From Raphanus sativus (taxonomy: Eukaryota > Streptophyta > Magnoliopsida > Brassicales > Brassicaceae), in NCBI RefSeq assembly GCF_000801105.2, contig NC_079515.1, positions 26,187,407-26,251,406 of the forward strand: a stretch of 64,000 nucleotides of DNA. The letters are read 5' to 3'. A program made the position numbers and the translations under genes. Shown piece by piece: positions 42,846 through 54,900 of the stretch. The notes under the pieces were generated by a model. It had not been told where the DNA came from, ran no database searches, and was given only the letters and a program-made list of their open reading frames with translations. Each line of letters begins with the position of its first letter. The stretch's first letter is position 1.

Positions 42846-45571
42846 GAACAACTAGGTGATTTTCCCGTGCTCATGCACGGGTATAAATTTATAAAATAAA
42901 TATATTATAATAATTGATTGATATTTAATTTTAATTTTATTAATTTATAAATTTTATGCATAATATTATAATAATTATAATTATATTAAATTAATTTAAT
43001 TAGACATGATTTTAGATATGTTATATCTAGTTGGTTTATTGTTTTACGGTTAATTTAGTTATCATTTGGATATATTGAATTGCATATGTCTCTGTAAATT
43101 TAAATATAATATTTTTTCACTAAATATATTAAATTTTTAATTTTGTTATTCATATTTAGGTTGTTTGTTTGTCTTAGATATATAAATATATTTAGGAATA
43201 TTATGTATAACTTAAGATATATTGTGCTTAGATTGAAATAAAAATAAACCAAAATGTCTGATTCCAAATTACATAAATTAATATAACGATAATATATTGT
43301 GCATATATATTATTATATTTTTACCAAATAACTAAATTGTAACAGTTGGTTAATATTTTATTTTCATTGTTAATATGTTTTGAGTTATCCTATAATCTAT
43401 ATTTAAAAATAAATTATTATTCTAAAATTATATATTTTTATTGCAGTTAAGTTTATGATTTTATATTTAAGTTGAATTGGTTGAGTCACTCATGTTGTGA
43501 ATATATTTAGTTAAATATATTCTTTCAAATTCAAACTTAAATATAATTATTTTATTATATTTAAGTTAAATCAAATTAGTCTTATTTATCATTTAAATGT
43601 GCATGTGTTTTCTTAGTATTTATCAAATTATATATTGATTGTTAAAAAATATTAGATATAAGCGATGATCAATAGGAAATTACATTTTAAGTAACTGTTA
43701 CATTTTTGAAAGTTCATGAATATATATCAATATTACAATAATTAAAATGTTTTATAAATTCTAAATAATTCTTTCCTTAGATTTATTGAATTGTAACTAA
43801 GCTAAAATTTATTTTAAATAATCATAAAATGAGAATTCAGATTTGTCTTGGTATTTTGATTATGGTTATATTAACTTTGACAAACATTAAAACATAAAAT
43901 TTAAAAATAAATTTAATATTAAGAAAATAAATAATTTCAATAGTGATAAAATGTAATATACCTACCTTGTCAGAGTATATAGTGCTATGTTATTTTAAAT
44001 ATTTTGTAATTATTTGATCAAAAGATGTTTAGCTTTTTTTTTTAGTTTCTAATATCTCTTAAAAATAAGCAATAAAAATAGTGTGCTAGTATTTGAGAAG
44101 TCATATTATATAATTAAAAATACAGTTTTAGATATTTGTTTGCTCTAACTGAAATATATTATAGTCAACTAAATATAAAAAATAAATAGAATATTTCAAT
44201 ACTAATTATAAAAAATTTTAGTCAAATAAAAATATATCAATTAATGTTACTTAAGAAAAGGATAGATATATAAAAATACTTCTATTACATTGAAAATATA
44301 TGTTTTTATATTGTTAAATTATATTTTAAAATAAATAATATTTCTTTTTCTATATCACGATTATATGTGTGAAAATTCTTTTATGAAATCACATTATATA
44401 AAAATATAAAATTTTTATCTAAGAAAATATTTTATCGCTTCAAAAGTATTTTTATGTTATTTAAAATATTTCTTTTTTAAATGGAATATTACTATTTTGT
44501 GAAATTTCCGTTTTGATAAAATCACATTATATATACATATATTTTTGTTTTAAATTGGTTTTTTTTACTTTATACATGTTTCCTTTATATTATAAATGTT
44601 ATTTGTAAATTTTTAAAAAGAAAAGTAAATATTTCAACAATAATATTTAAATGTAATAATTTTAATTCATTAAGGGTATCACTGTAATCAACCATCGTGA
44701 GAGTAAACGTGAGTGCGACACATAAGAAACTGACTTCTCAAATAATATTATAGAGATACTTAGGTTCACCCCTGGGGTGAACTTATAAATTCACCTCTTT
44801 CTTTATTTCAATCAAATTGCCATAAACATTAATATCACATTATAAACAAATTATAAATTACAAAAAGTAAATTTTAAATCATAAACTCTAAATTCAAATC
44901 CTAAATCCAAATTTTAGATTTTAAATTTTAAACCAAACCCTAAACCCTAAATCCAAACATATACTCTAAACCCAAACTATATACCCTAAATCCTAAATCT
45001 AAATTTAAATCCTAGACCCTAAACCCAAACCATAAACCCTAAACCCAAACTCTAAACCCTAAACCCAAACTCTAAACCCTAAATCCTAAACCTTAAACCC
45101 AAACTGTAAACCATAAACCCGAACTCTATACACTAAAATGTATTTGAAAATACATTTGATGATCATTAACCCAAAGGTATTTGAAAAATTTGGGTTTATG
45201 ATTTACATTTTGAGTTTAAGGTTTAGGATTTAGCGTTTAGAGTTTGGGTTTAGGGTTTAGAGTTTGGGTTTAGGGTTTATGGTTTGAGTTTAGAGTTTAA
45301 GATTTAAATTTAGATTTAAGATTTAGGGTATAGGTTTGGGTTTAGGGTATAGGTTTGGGTTTAGGGTATATGTTTGGGTTTAGGGTATGGTTTAAAATTA
45401 AAAATCTAAGATTTGGGTTTAGGATTCGAATTTAGAGTTTATGATTTAAATTTTACTTTTTTGTAATTTATAATTTATTTAATGTGACATTAATATTTAT
45501 AGCAATATAATTGAAATAAGGAAAGAGGTGAATTCATAAGTTCACCTCAGGGGTGAACCCAAGTATTGTTC
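42846..45571. mobile_element. MULE-C: foldback telomere-repeat element, split by a Helitron
   Basis: The element consists of 42846-42851 (GAACAA) plus 44757-45571, 821 bp without the insert. The joined left end (GAACAA then TACTTAGGTTCACC) matches the reversed right end (GAACAATACTTGGGTTCACC). Perfect AACCGTCAA duplications flank the whole. The interior carries AAACCC-type repeats (about 44930-45125) that reverse to GGGTTTA-type (about 45185-45430). It is non-coding. Confidence 0.87.
42852..44756 (-). mobile_element. Non-autonomous Helitron 3, nested in MULE-C
   Basis: Minus orientation, 1905 bp. The 5' end reads TCTCTATAATATTATTTGAG (from 44756 downward). The 3' end has the hairpin CCCGTGC-ATGA-GCACGGG, a short spacer and CTAG (ending at 42852). 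It sits exactly between A (42851) and T (44757) of the MULE-C end, the canonical A|T target, with no duplication. The body is very AT-rich with no coding capacity. Confidence 0.88.
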
Positions 45572-45580
45572 AACCGTCAA
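45572..45580. repeat. Right 9-bp target duplication of MULE-C
   Basis: AACCGTCAA, matching 42837-42845. Confidence 0.87.
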
Positions 45581-47637
45581 TGTATAATGTGTAAAAATAC
45601 CAAAGTCAGTTACAAAGAAAGATATACCAAACTGAAAATAGAATGTAAATTCGTAAACGGCACTTGAAATGCCTAATGTTATGAGTGATAGTATGTTAAA
45701 ATAACGTTATATTTATTTCTTTTATTTTTTATTATTTTTTTCAAAAAAATAACGTTATATTTCAAATTGTGCATGCAAAATTATATTATTTTGTTGGAAA
45801 GTCAATTAACAAGTTTATACAGTACTTTTGTATTCAAATCAAAAGCGCAAAATGTTTTTATATGAAAAAGTCTCGAATATGATGAAAAATATGTCTAAAA
45901 TTGATCACTGATCTTATAATTTTGTATGGTTGATTAGTTTAGAGATATTATATTTCATCACTAATCAAATACCTTTTGACTTTCAAAAACATTTCAAGAG
46001 ATAAATTCTAATTAAACTTGTTATATTGACTATTATTTTCTTAACTAGTATTTGATCTTGATAATTAATTATCGAGTGGTCGATGATAATCAAGATTCAA
46101 CGTGGAAGCTTGAGACCAGTTTACCGTTTCAAAAAATATTTGATTAACTTTAATTTAGGCTCTGACATCTCGTATATAATAGGTTAGTTGTTCATTGTAA
46201 TTCGTATTTGATTGGATCGTCTAATTGATGTGGTTTTTTTTTTAATAAATAATTGATGTGGTTAGTTAGATATATACGTATCCCGTCACCTTGTTTCAAA
46301 ATTTAGGTTCGAAAAAATGCAATGATTATATAGTTTTGGTATTTACTCTAATCATTGCGGCTTCAAGTTACATGATAAATATACTACAATGCATTGAACA
46401 TCAAGAACAACGACAAAGACTTAATGTCCTACATATTTTCTTATCGATTAACAACCACAAGAGATAACGTAACTATCCCTTACATACAAAATAATCAACT
46501 TTGTGATAAGTTACCATTTGACTAAAACAAATATAGATATATGTGCTTGCAAAGTTTGCTTGCGAAACCTAAAAATATGGCCGATATAGTTTTGGAAATT
46601 TGTCTAGTCGTTGTTGTAACCTCGGTGTAATTATTGCTTCCTTCTTTGAATCTACTGTCTTTTTTTTTTATTGCTTAACATTTGGAATCTACTGTCTTGT
46701 ATCTGTCTTAATTAATGGTTAAGATTCAACTTGCACATCGCGTTCGTGGATGTCAATATTCCAATGTATGTTCTACACATTATATTTTAGTTACTTGGTG
46801 TTGATAAAAGAGCAAAGAAACACTCAAAAACTGAAAACAATAGCAAATAATGTAGAAGAATGCTTTGGGACTTCAGACATATATTTTCGAACAACTCCTT
46901 ACATTTCACGCTATAGATAACATAATGCATTTTGACAAAAAAAAAAAGATAACATAATGCATTTGAAAATCAAAAAATGCTTTAAGCCTATTTTGTATCT
47001 CACGAATGAGAGATTTCACTATGTATTTCGACATACTGACTGAATTTTGTGTATGATGATTAGATGTACAAATATGGTGTAAGCAATGGCGAACCCAAGA
47101 ATTTTTTCTGAGGGGTCAAAATATAATAAAAGGTCACATAGTGGATTCGAACACGTGTTCTGTGGGTTCAACGGTCTCAATTTCAACCAAATAAGCTGCT
47201 TTAAATTACTAATCACAGCTTACAAATTTTATTTTTTGATATATTTGTGGTGTGAAATGACCCCTGTAGCCATAATGTGGGTCCGCTTCTGGGTGTAAGG
47301 TTGAGTCGTCATCACTATCTAGTATATGTATTGTACTACATATATGTGTAACATGCATATAATTTATTGTGAATAGCTATGTTTGCCAAAACATAGATGA
47401 GTTCTTGAATTCTTACGAGGTGAATGATGTAATGAATGCATTCTAGAATTACTTATTTGTGACCATTTCATCTTGAAACAAAAGAACTACAGAGACAGAA
47501 CGAGATTACATTTTATTACAAGCGAAGATACTACTAGTCGACTACTACAAAACGTCTATAACGACAATACAATGGCAAAATGGTAGTAAAAAGAATAATA
47601 ACCCGATCCAGCAAGTTACACCAAGCTTCTCTTTCGC
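45581..47637. other. AT-rich intergenic DNA with a possible MITE/SINE fragment
   Basis: No gene is supported. At about 47085-47297 the ends AATGGCGAACCCAAG and GTGGGTCCGCTTCTG form a weak inverted pair of a type I recall as common in dicot genomes, suggesting a small decayed transposable element. The final ~170 bases are 3' UTR of the SIP2 gene. Confidence 0.4.
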
Positions 47638-50600
47638 TTACACCAGAATCTCAACATGCCATCTGAACATTTCTTCCTTTGTCACTGGTAGGTTCAACGT
47701 CACAAGCCCAACCTCTGCATCGTAGTTGAACTCAGTCTCGGTGCTATCAACGGCGCATCTCAGCGGACGCTGAGAAGAGTAAGCTCCAAAACGACCACAA
47801 CCTCTAACACCTAGAGATATCAGCGCTGCTGGAGAACGGTTCTCGCTGACCACTGAAGAGGAATAAACCTCAGGTTTCTCGTCTGTCACGGTAGTGATAT
47901 CCATGGACTGAATAGCCCCACTTGAGTTAAACATGTCCAGGAGTCCAATAGGTGCGAACGAGATGCTTGCAGTGATTTCCTGTGCAGCCCAAATTTAATG
48001 CATGTTAATTAACAATCAAAGTTCAATAGTCTAGTAATATACTAAGGGAGGGACCATATAAACATTTTTAATCTCAATAAAATATATTCCAACAATTTTG
48101 AAGCTATGCGACCTAAGTATAATAGTTCTTTAAAATTTAGAAACCAAAGCCAATGTCTCGTCCTACTATATTTACCTTCAAAGGAGAGATGTGGAAGAGT
48201 TCATATTCAAGGACTTGGAGAGTGAGTGGGATTGAGGCACCCTTTGGTAGTCTAACCAGCTCCCCTGTAAATCAAAACCAAGCTCATGTTCATAAGCATT
48301 GAACTGTAATGTCAGAGGTTTTGTTTTGTCTGTGGAATTTTTTTTTTAATACCTGATTTATAAGCGTAGACTATTGAATCTCCACTCCAATCTGGACCAG
48401 CCACTTCGGAGATGAGATCAGCATCCTCCGCACGGACCAAACCCGTGAGAGTACCAGGAGAAGTATCATGAATCCTGTTCTTCTTGGTATCCTTGCACCA
48501 ACCAGCACCTTGACAGTTGAATACACCAACTATACCAGTAAACTTGTTCATATTCCAGATCTTGAGCAAGCTGGTTCCATCTCTAGCTGGATCAGCAAAT
48601 AGGCAGTCACGTGTTGGCCTGCCAGGAAGCTTAGCACGAAGAACCGAACCATCAGGAAGAACCAGCTTCCTCAATAGATCAAAATTGTGGTTGCCTGGCT
48701 TGTCACTGCTCGTGTAATATGACAAAACACATCTCCGGTTAAGACCTCTGGTCAAACATTACAAGAAATCACAATAAATTATGTGGACAAGGATTTTTTT
48801 ACCTGACATAGATTGCACATCCACCTACTGAACGTGCTGCAGCGTGGTACTCTGCCGTTGGGTGTAAACTCTGGTAACAACAGAACATTAAGTGTAAGCA
48901 TTTGCATGATGTAATAAAGACGGAAAGCAATTTGTTTTTTACTTACATGGAACATGTCCCAGTCAGGTTGCATGAACTCTCCAAGGAAAAGAGTATTATA
49001 CGCAACCGATGCTATGTGAATAGTGTGAGAAGCAGGATCTCTAGGATAGTAATCATCAGACGCTCTAACAATAGCAGTCTGTTTCGCGCTGTACAACCCA
49101 TCCGTGTTGTGACACATGCAAGAAATGCACCCATTGTCTTTAAAGTTCCTAGCGATGGAAGCTTCTAACGCTTGGTGGTAGCTGCGTGTCAGAGCGACTC
49201 TCCCGCCAAGACCGGCACCGAGGGTTTCGATGATGTTCTGGACATCAACTTTGACTCCGTCTATACCACAGGAAGCCAGGTAGGAATGCAGCTCGTTGTA
49301 GAAGTTGAACACTTTCTTAGGGTTGACAAGACCGAGACCGTGAACAGCGAGGCTGTCCATGACTATATCTGGTTGGTTCCCTAAGACACCAGGGGACTGA
49401 ACTGGGTAAGCTAATGCACTGTCGTAGTGTTCCATTCCGGAGGCAGCGGGTTTCACTCCACCCCAGTAGCCAGCTAAAGCGTGCCACGCGTAGACTTGTC
49501 TGTAAATATAAAGGAGTCAAAAGCCTTATGAGTGAGTATGCACATCTTCTTGTCACATATGAAAAAACAAAGTGTTATAAATTAGAGTGAGGACATACTT
49601 CACATTGTGGTGCTGCTTTGCATTGTCAACGAGACTCTTAAGCCCTGATACTTGCGTGTCCTTTGGATCATTCTTCTGAAACTTTGCGTTCTCCTTGATA
49701 CCAACAAGTCTAGTAGCAAACCTGTATAGGAAGACAGAAAAATTGAGCGTCTCTCCCATACCTTATATAAAATTTATTTATATTTTTTTTTTACATTTAT
49801 ATTAATTTTTTTAGTTTTTAGGTTTAACTATAAAATAATTTTGATGAATTGTCAAAATCTGACATACACAAAAAAATAGACCAATTTGTGGATTTGAACT
49901 AACATTATTTGCATGATTTAAGAAAATTAAACCGATTTATATCCGATTTAAAAACCGGCTATACCAACTTCAGAACATTAAAAAGTGTAGTATATCCTCA
50001 ACCTCGAGCTTATCAAATACACTCACACCTCCAATTATGAACTAGACTCCACAGTTCCCATGCCAGACTATCTAATTTTCATTACAGCCACTTTTATCTT
50101 TGGTTTTAGATGCAGAGAACCACTAAAAAAATTTAGATAAACATGGATTCATAACATACTTAAGATACCTCATCTACATAAAAGACAAGAGCAAAGATAA
50201 CTTACTGTGCTCCTTCCTGGACAACGCAGTTCGAATCTTTCTCTTTGTTTTCTATTTGTTGCCAACCATCATCAATGATCAGAAACCTAGGAGGAGTACC
50301 TCCTTCTGAAAGACTGCAGCAAAACCAAGAGGCCATCAGAGACACCATCAACTTAACAGAGCTTTGAACAATTAATTACCAACAAATTAACTATACGTCC
50401 ATATACCTTCTAAGGCCCTCATCGACGCCCTCCGCAGTCACGTCTGTGTAGAACGCGTCCCATGTACACCAGCCAAACCAGTCTAGAAAAGAAGGCATCT
50501 ACACAACAAACAAAGAGGACGAACCTGAGGAGACCATATCAAATCGAAGAACCATATAATAATAATTAATGTTTACTAACCTTCTTCTTCTCGCGATGGT

Positions 50601-51441
50601 GAAATGTCTGCATGTGTCTCTCTGCAGCCCTGTACACAGCAAAAAAGATTACCATACCTTAGCACAAACACATTAAACTTCAAACAAAATCATAAATATT
50701 TTGGTTTTGTTCTACAAAAACATACTTCACGGATTGGGTGATAACTTCAAAAGGATTGGTCCCAGCATGAACATAGACAAGATGTGTCCCTTGGCTAGTT
50801 TCCACCGCCTTATCACCTGCCGAAACAAAAAAAGATATATCAGTTTCTTGGCTCTTGAACCATCAACTATCTATGGATCAATTGTAAATTAAGCTAGTTT
50901 GACTTACCACTCTCAAGGCAAATCTCAATCTCGTTCTTCTCGTTTCCTTGAAGAACAGCTCTGAACTGGCCTTCGAGCAGAGGGAGGAAGACGGTATAAA
51001 CAGTAGGAGCATCATCGTCTCCGTTAACCTCGTCTTTGCTCTCCAGCAACATGAACTGTGTCTCCAAAGGAATGTCTTTTCCACAGGTTCCCATTCTCTG
51101 AGTCATCCACCATAGTTTAAACCGGAAGCAGCACATAAACCGAAGACCCCTAGAAAAGATTCACACAAAACAATAAAAGCTTTAACCAACCATCAAAAAA
51201 ATTGCCTCAGTAACAGATAGAAAAAAAAAAGGGAGAGTTTGGTAACTTACTCCAAGACACCGATGGGGAAGACATGGAGACTCTTGCTCTGTTCAAAAGT
51301 TGCGCCTATAAAAGCGCCGGAATCTGATCCGGCGCCGGTGACCGGAGTGAGGATAACGTTGTCGGGGATTTTGGTGAGGATAGTCTTCCCTTGGACAACA
51401 AGGTTGTCGTTTTGGACAGAGATGTTAGAAGTGATCGTCAT
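47638..51441 (-). CDS. SIP2: Alkaline alpha-galactosidase / seed imbibition protein (SIP2 type), GH36
   Basis: A 12-exon model (first 51251-51441, largest 48947-49499, last 47638-47979) keeps frame throughout and gives 766 aa, the size of plant raffinose-synthase-family proteins. The nucleophile motif [12 protein letters not shown] and the acid/base motif [11 protein letters not shown] are both in exon 8. Upstream are [19 protein letters not shown] (exon 5) and [10 protein letters not shown] (exon 6). Arabidopsis SIP2 (At3g57520) hydrolyses raffinose with alkaline pH optimum; related proteins synthesise raffinose, so substrate is inferred from orthology. No signal peptide is seen, consistent with cytosol. 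A leader intron probably spans about 51450-51690 (donor GTAAGT on the minus strand). Confidence 0.93.
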
Positions 51442-51939
51442 CGTCTCTGTTTCAAACAACAGAGAAAACAAAACTTTAAGAAACAATAAAACAAGAATCT
51501 ACAGGATACAAATAGCAAGTGAATTTGATTAAAACCATTCGAGATTTGTGTTGTGTATTTACTTACTTCAGAATAAAATTAAGCTTTCCAAAAATAAATT
51601 TATGAAACTAAGATTCAAAAATCTCTATTTGAGTTTCACTATTCAAACCTAGGCCTAAAAAGAGCAACATATGATCCGTTGAAAACTTACAGGATTGCTT
51701 GCTCCTCGTTCGTATCGGACTGAAAGATACAAAAAAAAATAAAGTCGGAGATAAACTCAGAGACTATTCAGAAGCTAAAGCGTGGAAGATAGGGAGATAA
51801 AGGAATAACACGGAATCGCCGTCACAAAAAGTGTTGGCTCCGTCAAATGAATAGAGATTAGATACGAAGCTGGTGGTTCCAAGAATCGAAAACGTTTTTG
51901 CTTTTGATGGAATGGAAAGTGGTGGCGGAGAAGACACGG

Positions 51940-51947
51940 TTTATATA
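51940..51947 (-). promoter_or_regulatory. TATA box of the SIP2 gene
   Basis: TATATAAA on the minus strand, placing the transcript start near 51910 and leaving a ~470-bp leader region with a probable intron. Confidence 0.55.
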
Positions 51948-51971
51948 TGAGGGAGTAGCCGCTAGGATGTC

Positions 51972-51981
51972 GCCACGTGTC
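51972..51981 (-). promoter_or_regulatory. G-box/ABRE in the SIP2 promoter
   Basis: GACACGTGGC on the minus strand, a full abscisic-acid-response-type G-box about 25 bp upstream of the TATA box. The match is exact; the regulatory role is inference. Confidence 0.55.
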
Positions 51982-54900
51982 GTGTTACTTTTCCCGTTCA
52001 TATAGATAATTTGACTAGAAAAAATCATGATATTTTCTCATTGCTGAATCAGAGACAACTCATTTTTTTCAAATATTTAAATTGTTACTATTACTTACTT
52101 ACTGTTCTTTTGTTTTACTTATTTTTACTATATTTCTTCTTTTTTATTGAAAAGGGTTCTGATTTACGCTAATCTTTTACTTAGATCCAGAATCAACCAT
52201 TGCTAATACTTTTTTTTATAAAGGGTTTTCTGCCATTGCTAATACTTTCTAACATAAATAAACTAATTTTGCCAGCTAAAATTGAAATAGAGAGATACAA
52301 CAAAACCAATTTATTGTGTTAAATCACTGATTCAACGTTGTTTTTTATATTTTTTACTTTTTGTTAACTTTCGTTAATTATCAGCAATAAAATATAATAT
52401 TATATTCCTCTTACTTTTAAATTAAACAAAAATAGTAATTTTATTTTGATATAAGTGAAATAGTTTTCATTACATTTTTTATGAATTTTCAAACTATATA
52501 AATAGAAAATAGTTTTGCTAGGTCCGTTAAAAATAAAAGTTTGAAATGTTGAAAATCATATATTTATACTCGGTTCTAAAATTTTGGAAATTGTAGATAA
52601 TTTAGTTAATGTTTTAATAATTTCTTTTTTTTACAAATTTAAAAGTTTATGACTGTAATTTTCTTCAAAAGATTTAGGGGTTATAGACCTAGTGCCCAGA
52701 ACTAGCTTGCATGTGTTGTGTGTCAAAGCTGTGTAAAAGATCATATTAAATATCGAATCAGATAGTTTCAAAACAAAACAAAAAATCGAATCAGATCTTA
52801 TTAGGAAACTATAAATAGTAATTAATCGCTCCCTTGGCACATAATCATGTAACCACGCCCAAATGTACAAGAAATCGTGTTACGTTATTCTATACGCGTC
52901 TTTTGAAATATGTTTCCTACTTGAATCGCGTGTCTCATGAGAATAGCCAGTAATATATACATGAGAATAGCCAGTAATATATAAGTAGATCTTTAATTAA
53001 TATTTTGACATTTTACAGTCGTATACCATGACATATTTTTGCAATGCTGATCAATTTGGAAATCTTATGGATGAAGTCATGTCACGAGTCTGGTTCAGTG
53101 GTTTTATACCACATGGGCGGCAGTCAGGTCAGGTGTCTCGAATTCACAAATTATAATCTTTAGTTTAATTTATCCTGACAAACACCTTTATCTTTTAAAA
53201 ATGCTTTATACGTAAAATTATGTAGATATTTTTTCGTATGTAGATATTTTTTAGTCGAGTTTTTTTTTTTTTTTGTAAAATTTTGAGGTGAATATTTATT
53301 AGGTTTAGACTAAATATATTAATTTTATCACAATATATTAATATTATCAACAAGGCGACGACGGATACCGCCCAAGTCTATCAATTTCCGCTGAAAAACA
53401 CATGTTAATATGTAGTTTTATTTTTTTATAATTGAGAAGATAATACAAGTTGTGTTTTATTTTGACTCGTTTGCGGAGCACATCTAACATCGTCACTGAG
53501 ATACGGACCGCAGCACGTACCCATTTGATGTTACAGTCCTTATCCGCTTACCCGGAACCATGTGTGGTCAACACTTGACGACTCGTTTGAACCGAGTTGG
53601 TTCACTTGACTGCTCTTTTGTACGAACAGTCACAGATGTTTTTCTTATGGATAATACAGGAAACGACAACCCGATAAATAATAACGCTTGCGATAGTATA
53701 CCGTTGAAGAGTATGATATGTTTACGTAGTTCCATGATCGGTATGGATACATACGCAGTCGTTGATTGTTCAAGTCAAATATATTGGATTCAGCGACTGA
53801 TTCCAATAAATATCGACAGGTATATATAGTTACGAGGTTTTATTACTACAGTTCGTGTTATTCTAGATTATATTTCCATATGCCTTTCCTATTAAATCAA
53901 CAATAAGGTCCATGTCCGTGACCCACGGGACCACGGCATCCAATGTTTACTTCATAGTTTATTATTACTAATAACGAAAACAATACAACTGATACTGCCA
54001 GTTACGAATATTTGCAGATACAACTGATACTGCCAGTTACGGTTATTGATAGACGAGATCTAAAAATGTGCTACAACATACTTTTGAGATTTGAGTTTTT
54101 TTCTCGAAACAAAATCACATGATAATTATGTAACAGTCAATCCGATTATCTCTGGTATTAATCAGTAAATATTTTAAACTCGCATCAAACAATGTAACTA
54201 CATCTTTCAAATAAAATTTACTATTTAGCACAAACCCCCCCCCCTCCCTCCATTGGCAAACCCCCATCTCGATTCCCAATACCTTTTTTGATTATTTTAA
54301 TTTTTTTTTGTTTGTTTTTTTTCTTTAAAAAAAATTAATAAATGAATCTATTGCAGACTGTCATGTATCGTGAAGCCCGCAGAACAGTAACAATACGGAT
54401 TCATCGGGGCGAACTTACATGATACAGGTTCATGATTTTGCCTTTGTTATATTATTTTTTCTTTTGGAATTGGTGTGAACTTCCTTTTAAAACCCTCAAT
54501 GCAGATGTTCTAAGTACATTCATTTTATAACTGACTGGATTAATCAATATGTTATATTTGAAAAAAAAAACATTTGCCTACGTAAACTTTGTAATAGCAG
54601 AGTATATTATACAGTCGACTTTTATCACTAAACCTACCTAAATGCAAAAACCTAAGCAAGTAAATCACAATCAAGTAGTAGTATTTTATAATGTCATCGG
54701 ATTCATTCATTCCTAGTAATTGCATTAAATTCAAATTAAGATACTTTCCCCAGAATAACAAAAAGGAAACACACAAGTCAATAAGGTAAAGCTTTTCTGT
54801 TTTTGTAATCACGCGGCGCAAGTAGGTCCCAGGCACGTAAGCTCGAGTTCATCAAACGGGGAAAGATCTAATCCCCGCTCATTGATCAGTTCAGCACGTC

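Noticed and set aside
44756..45571. MULE-C as a simple element starting at 44756
   Set aside because: Bases outside 44756 show no target duplication. Only by adding the six bases beyond the Helitron (42846-42851) do matching ends and a 9-bp duplication appear.
53085..53145. tRNA-like A and B boxes
   Set aside because: The B box departs from GGTTCGAANCC and no cloverleaf can be drawn. At most a worn SINE fragment.
53560..53829. 89-codon open frame in the large intergenic region
   Set aside because: No domain, no leader features and no splice context; probably chance.
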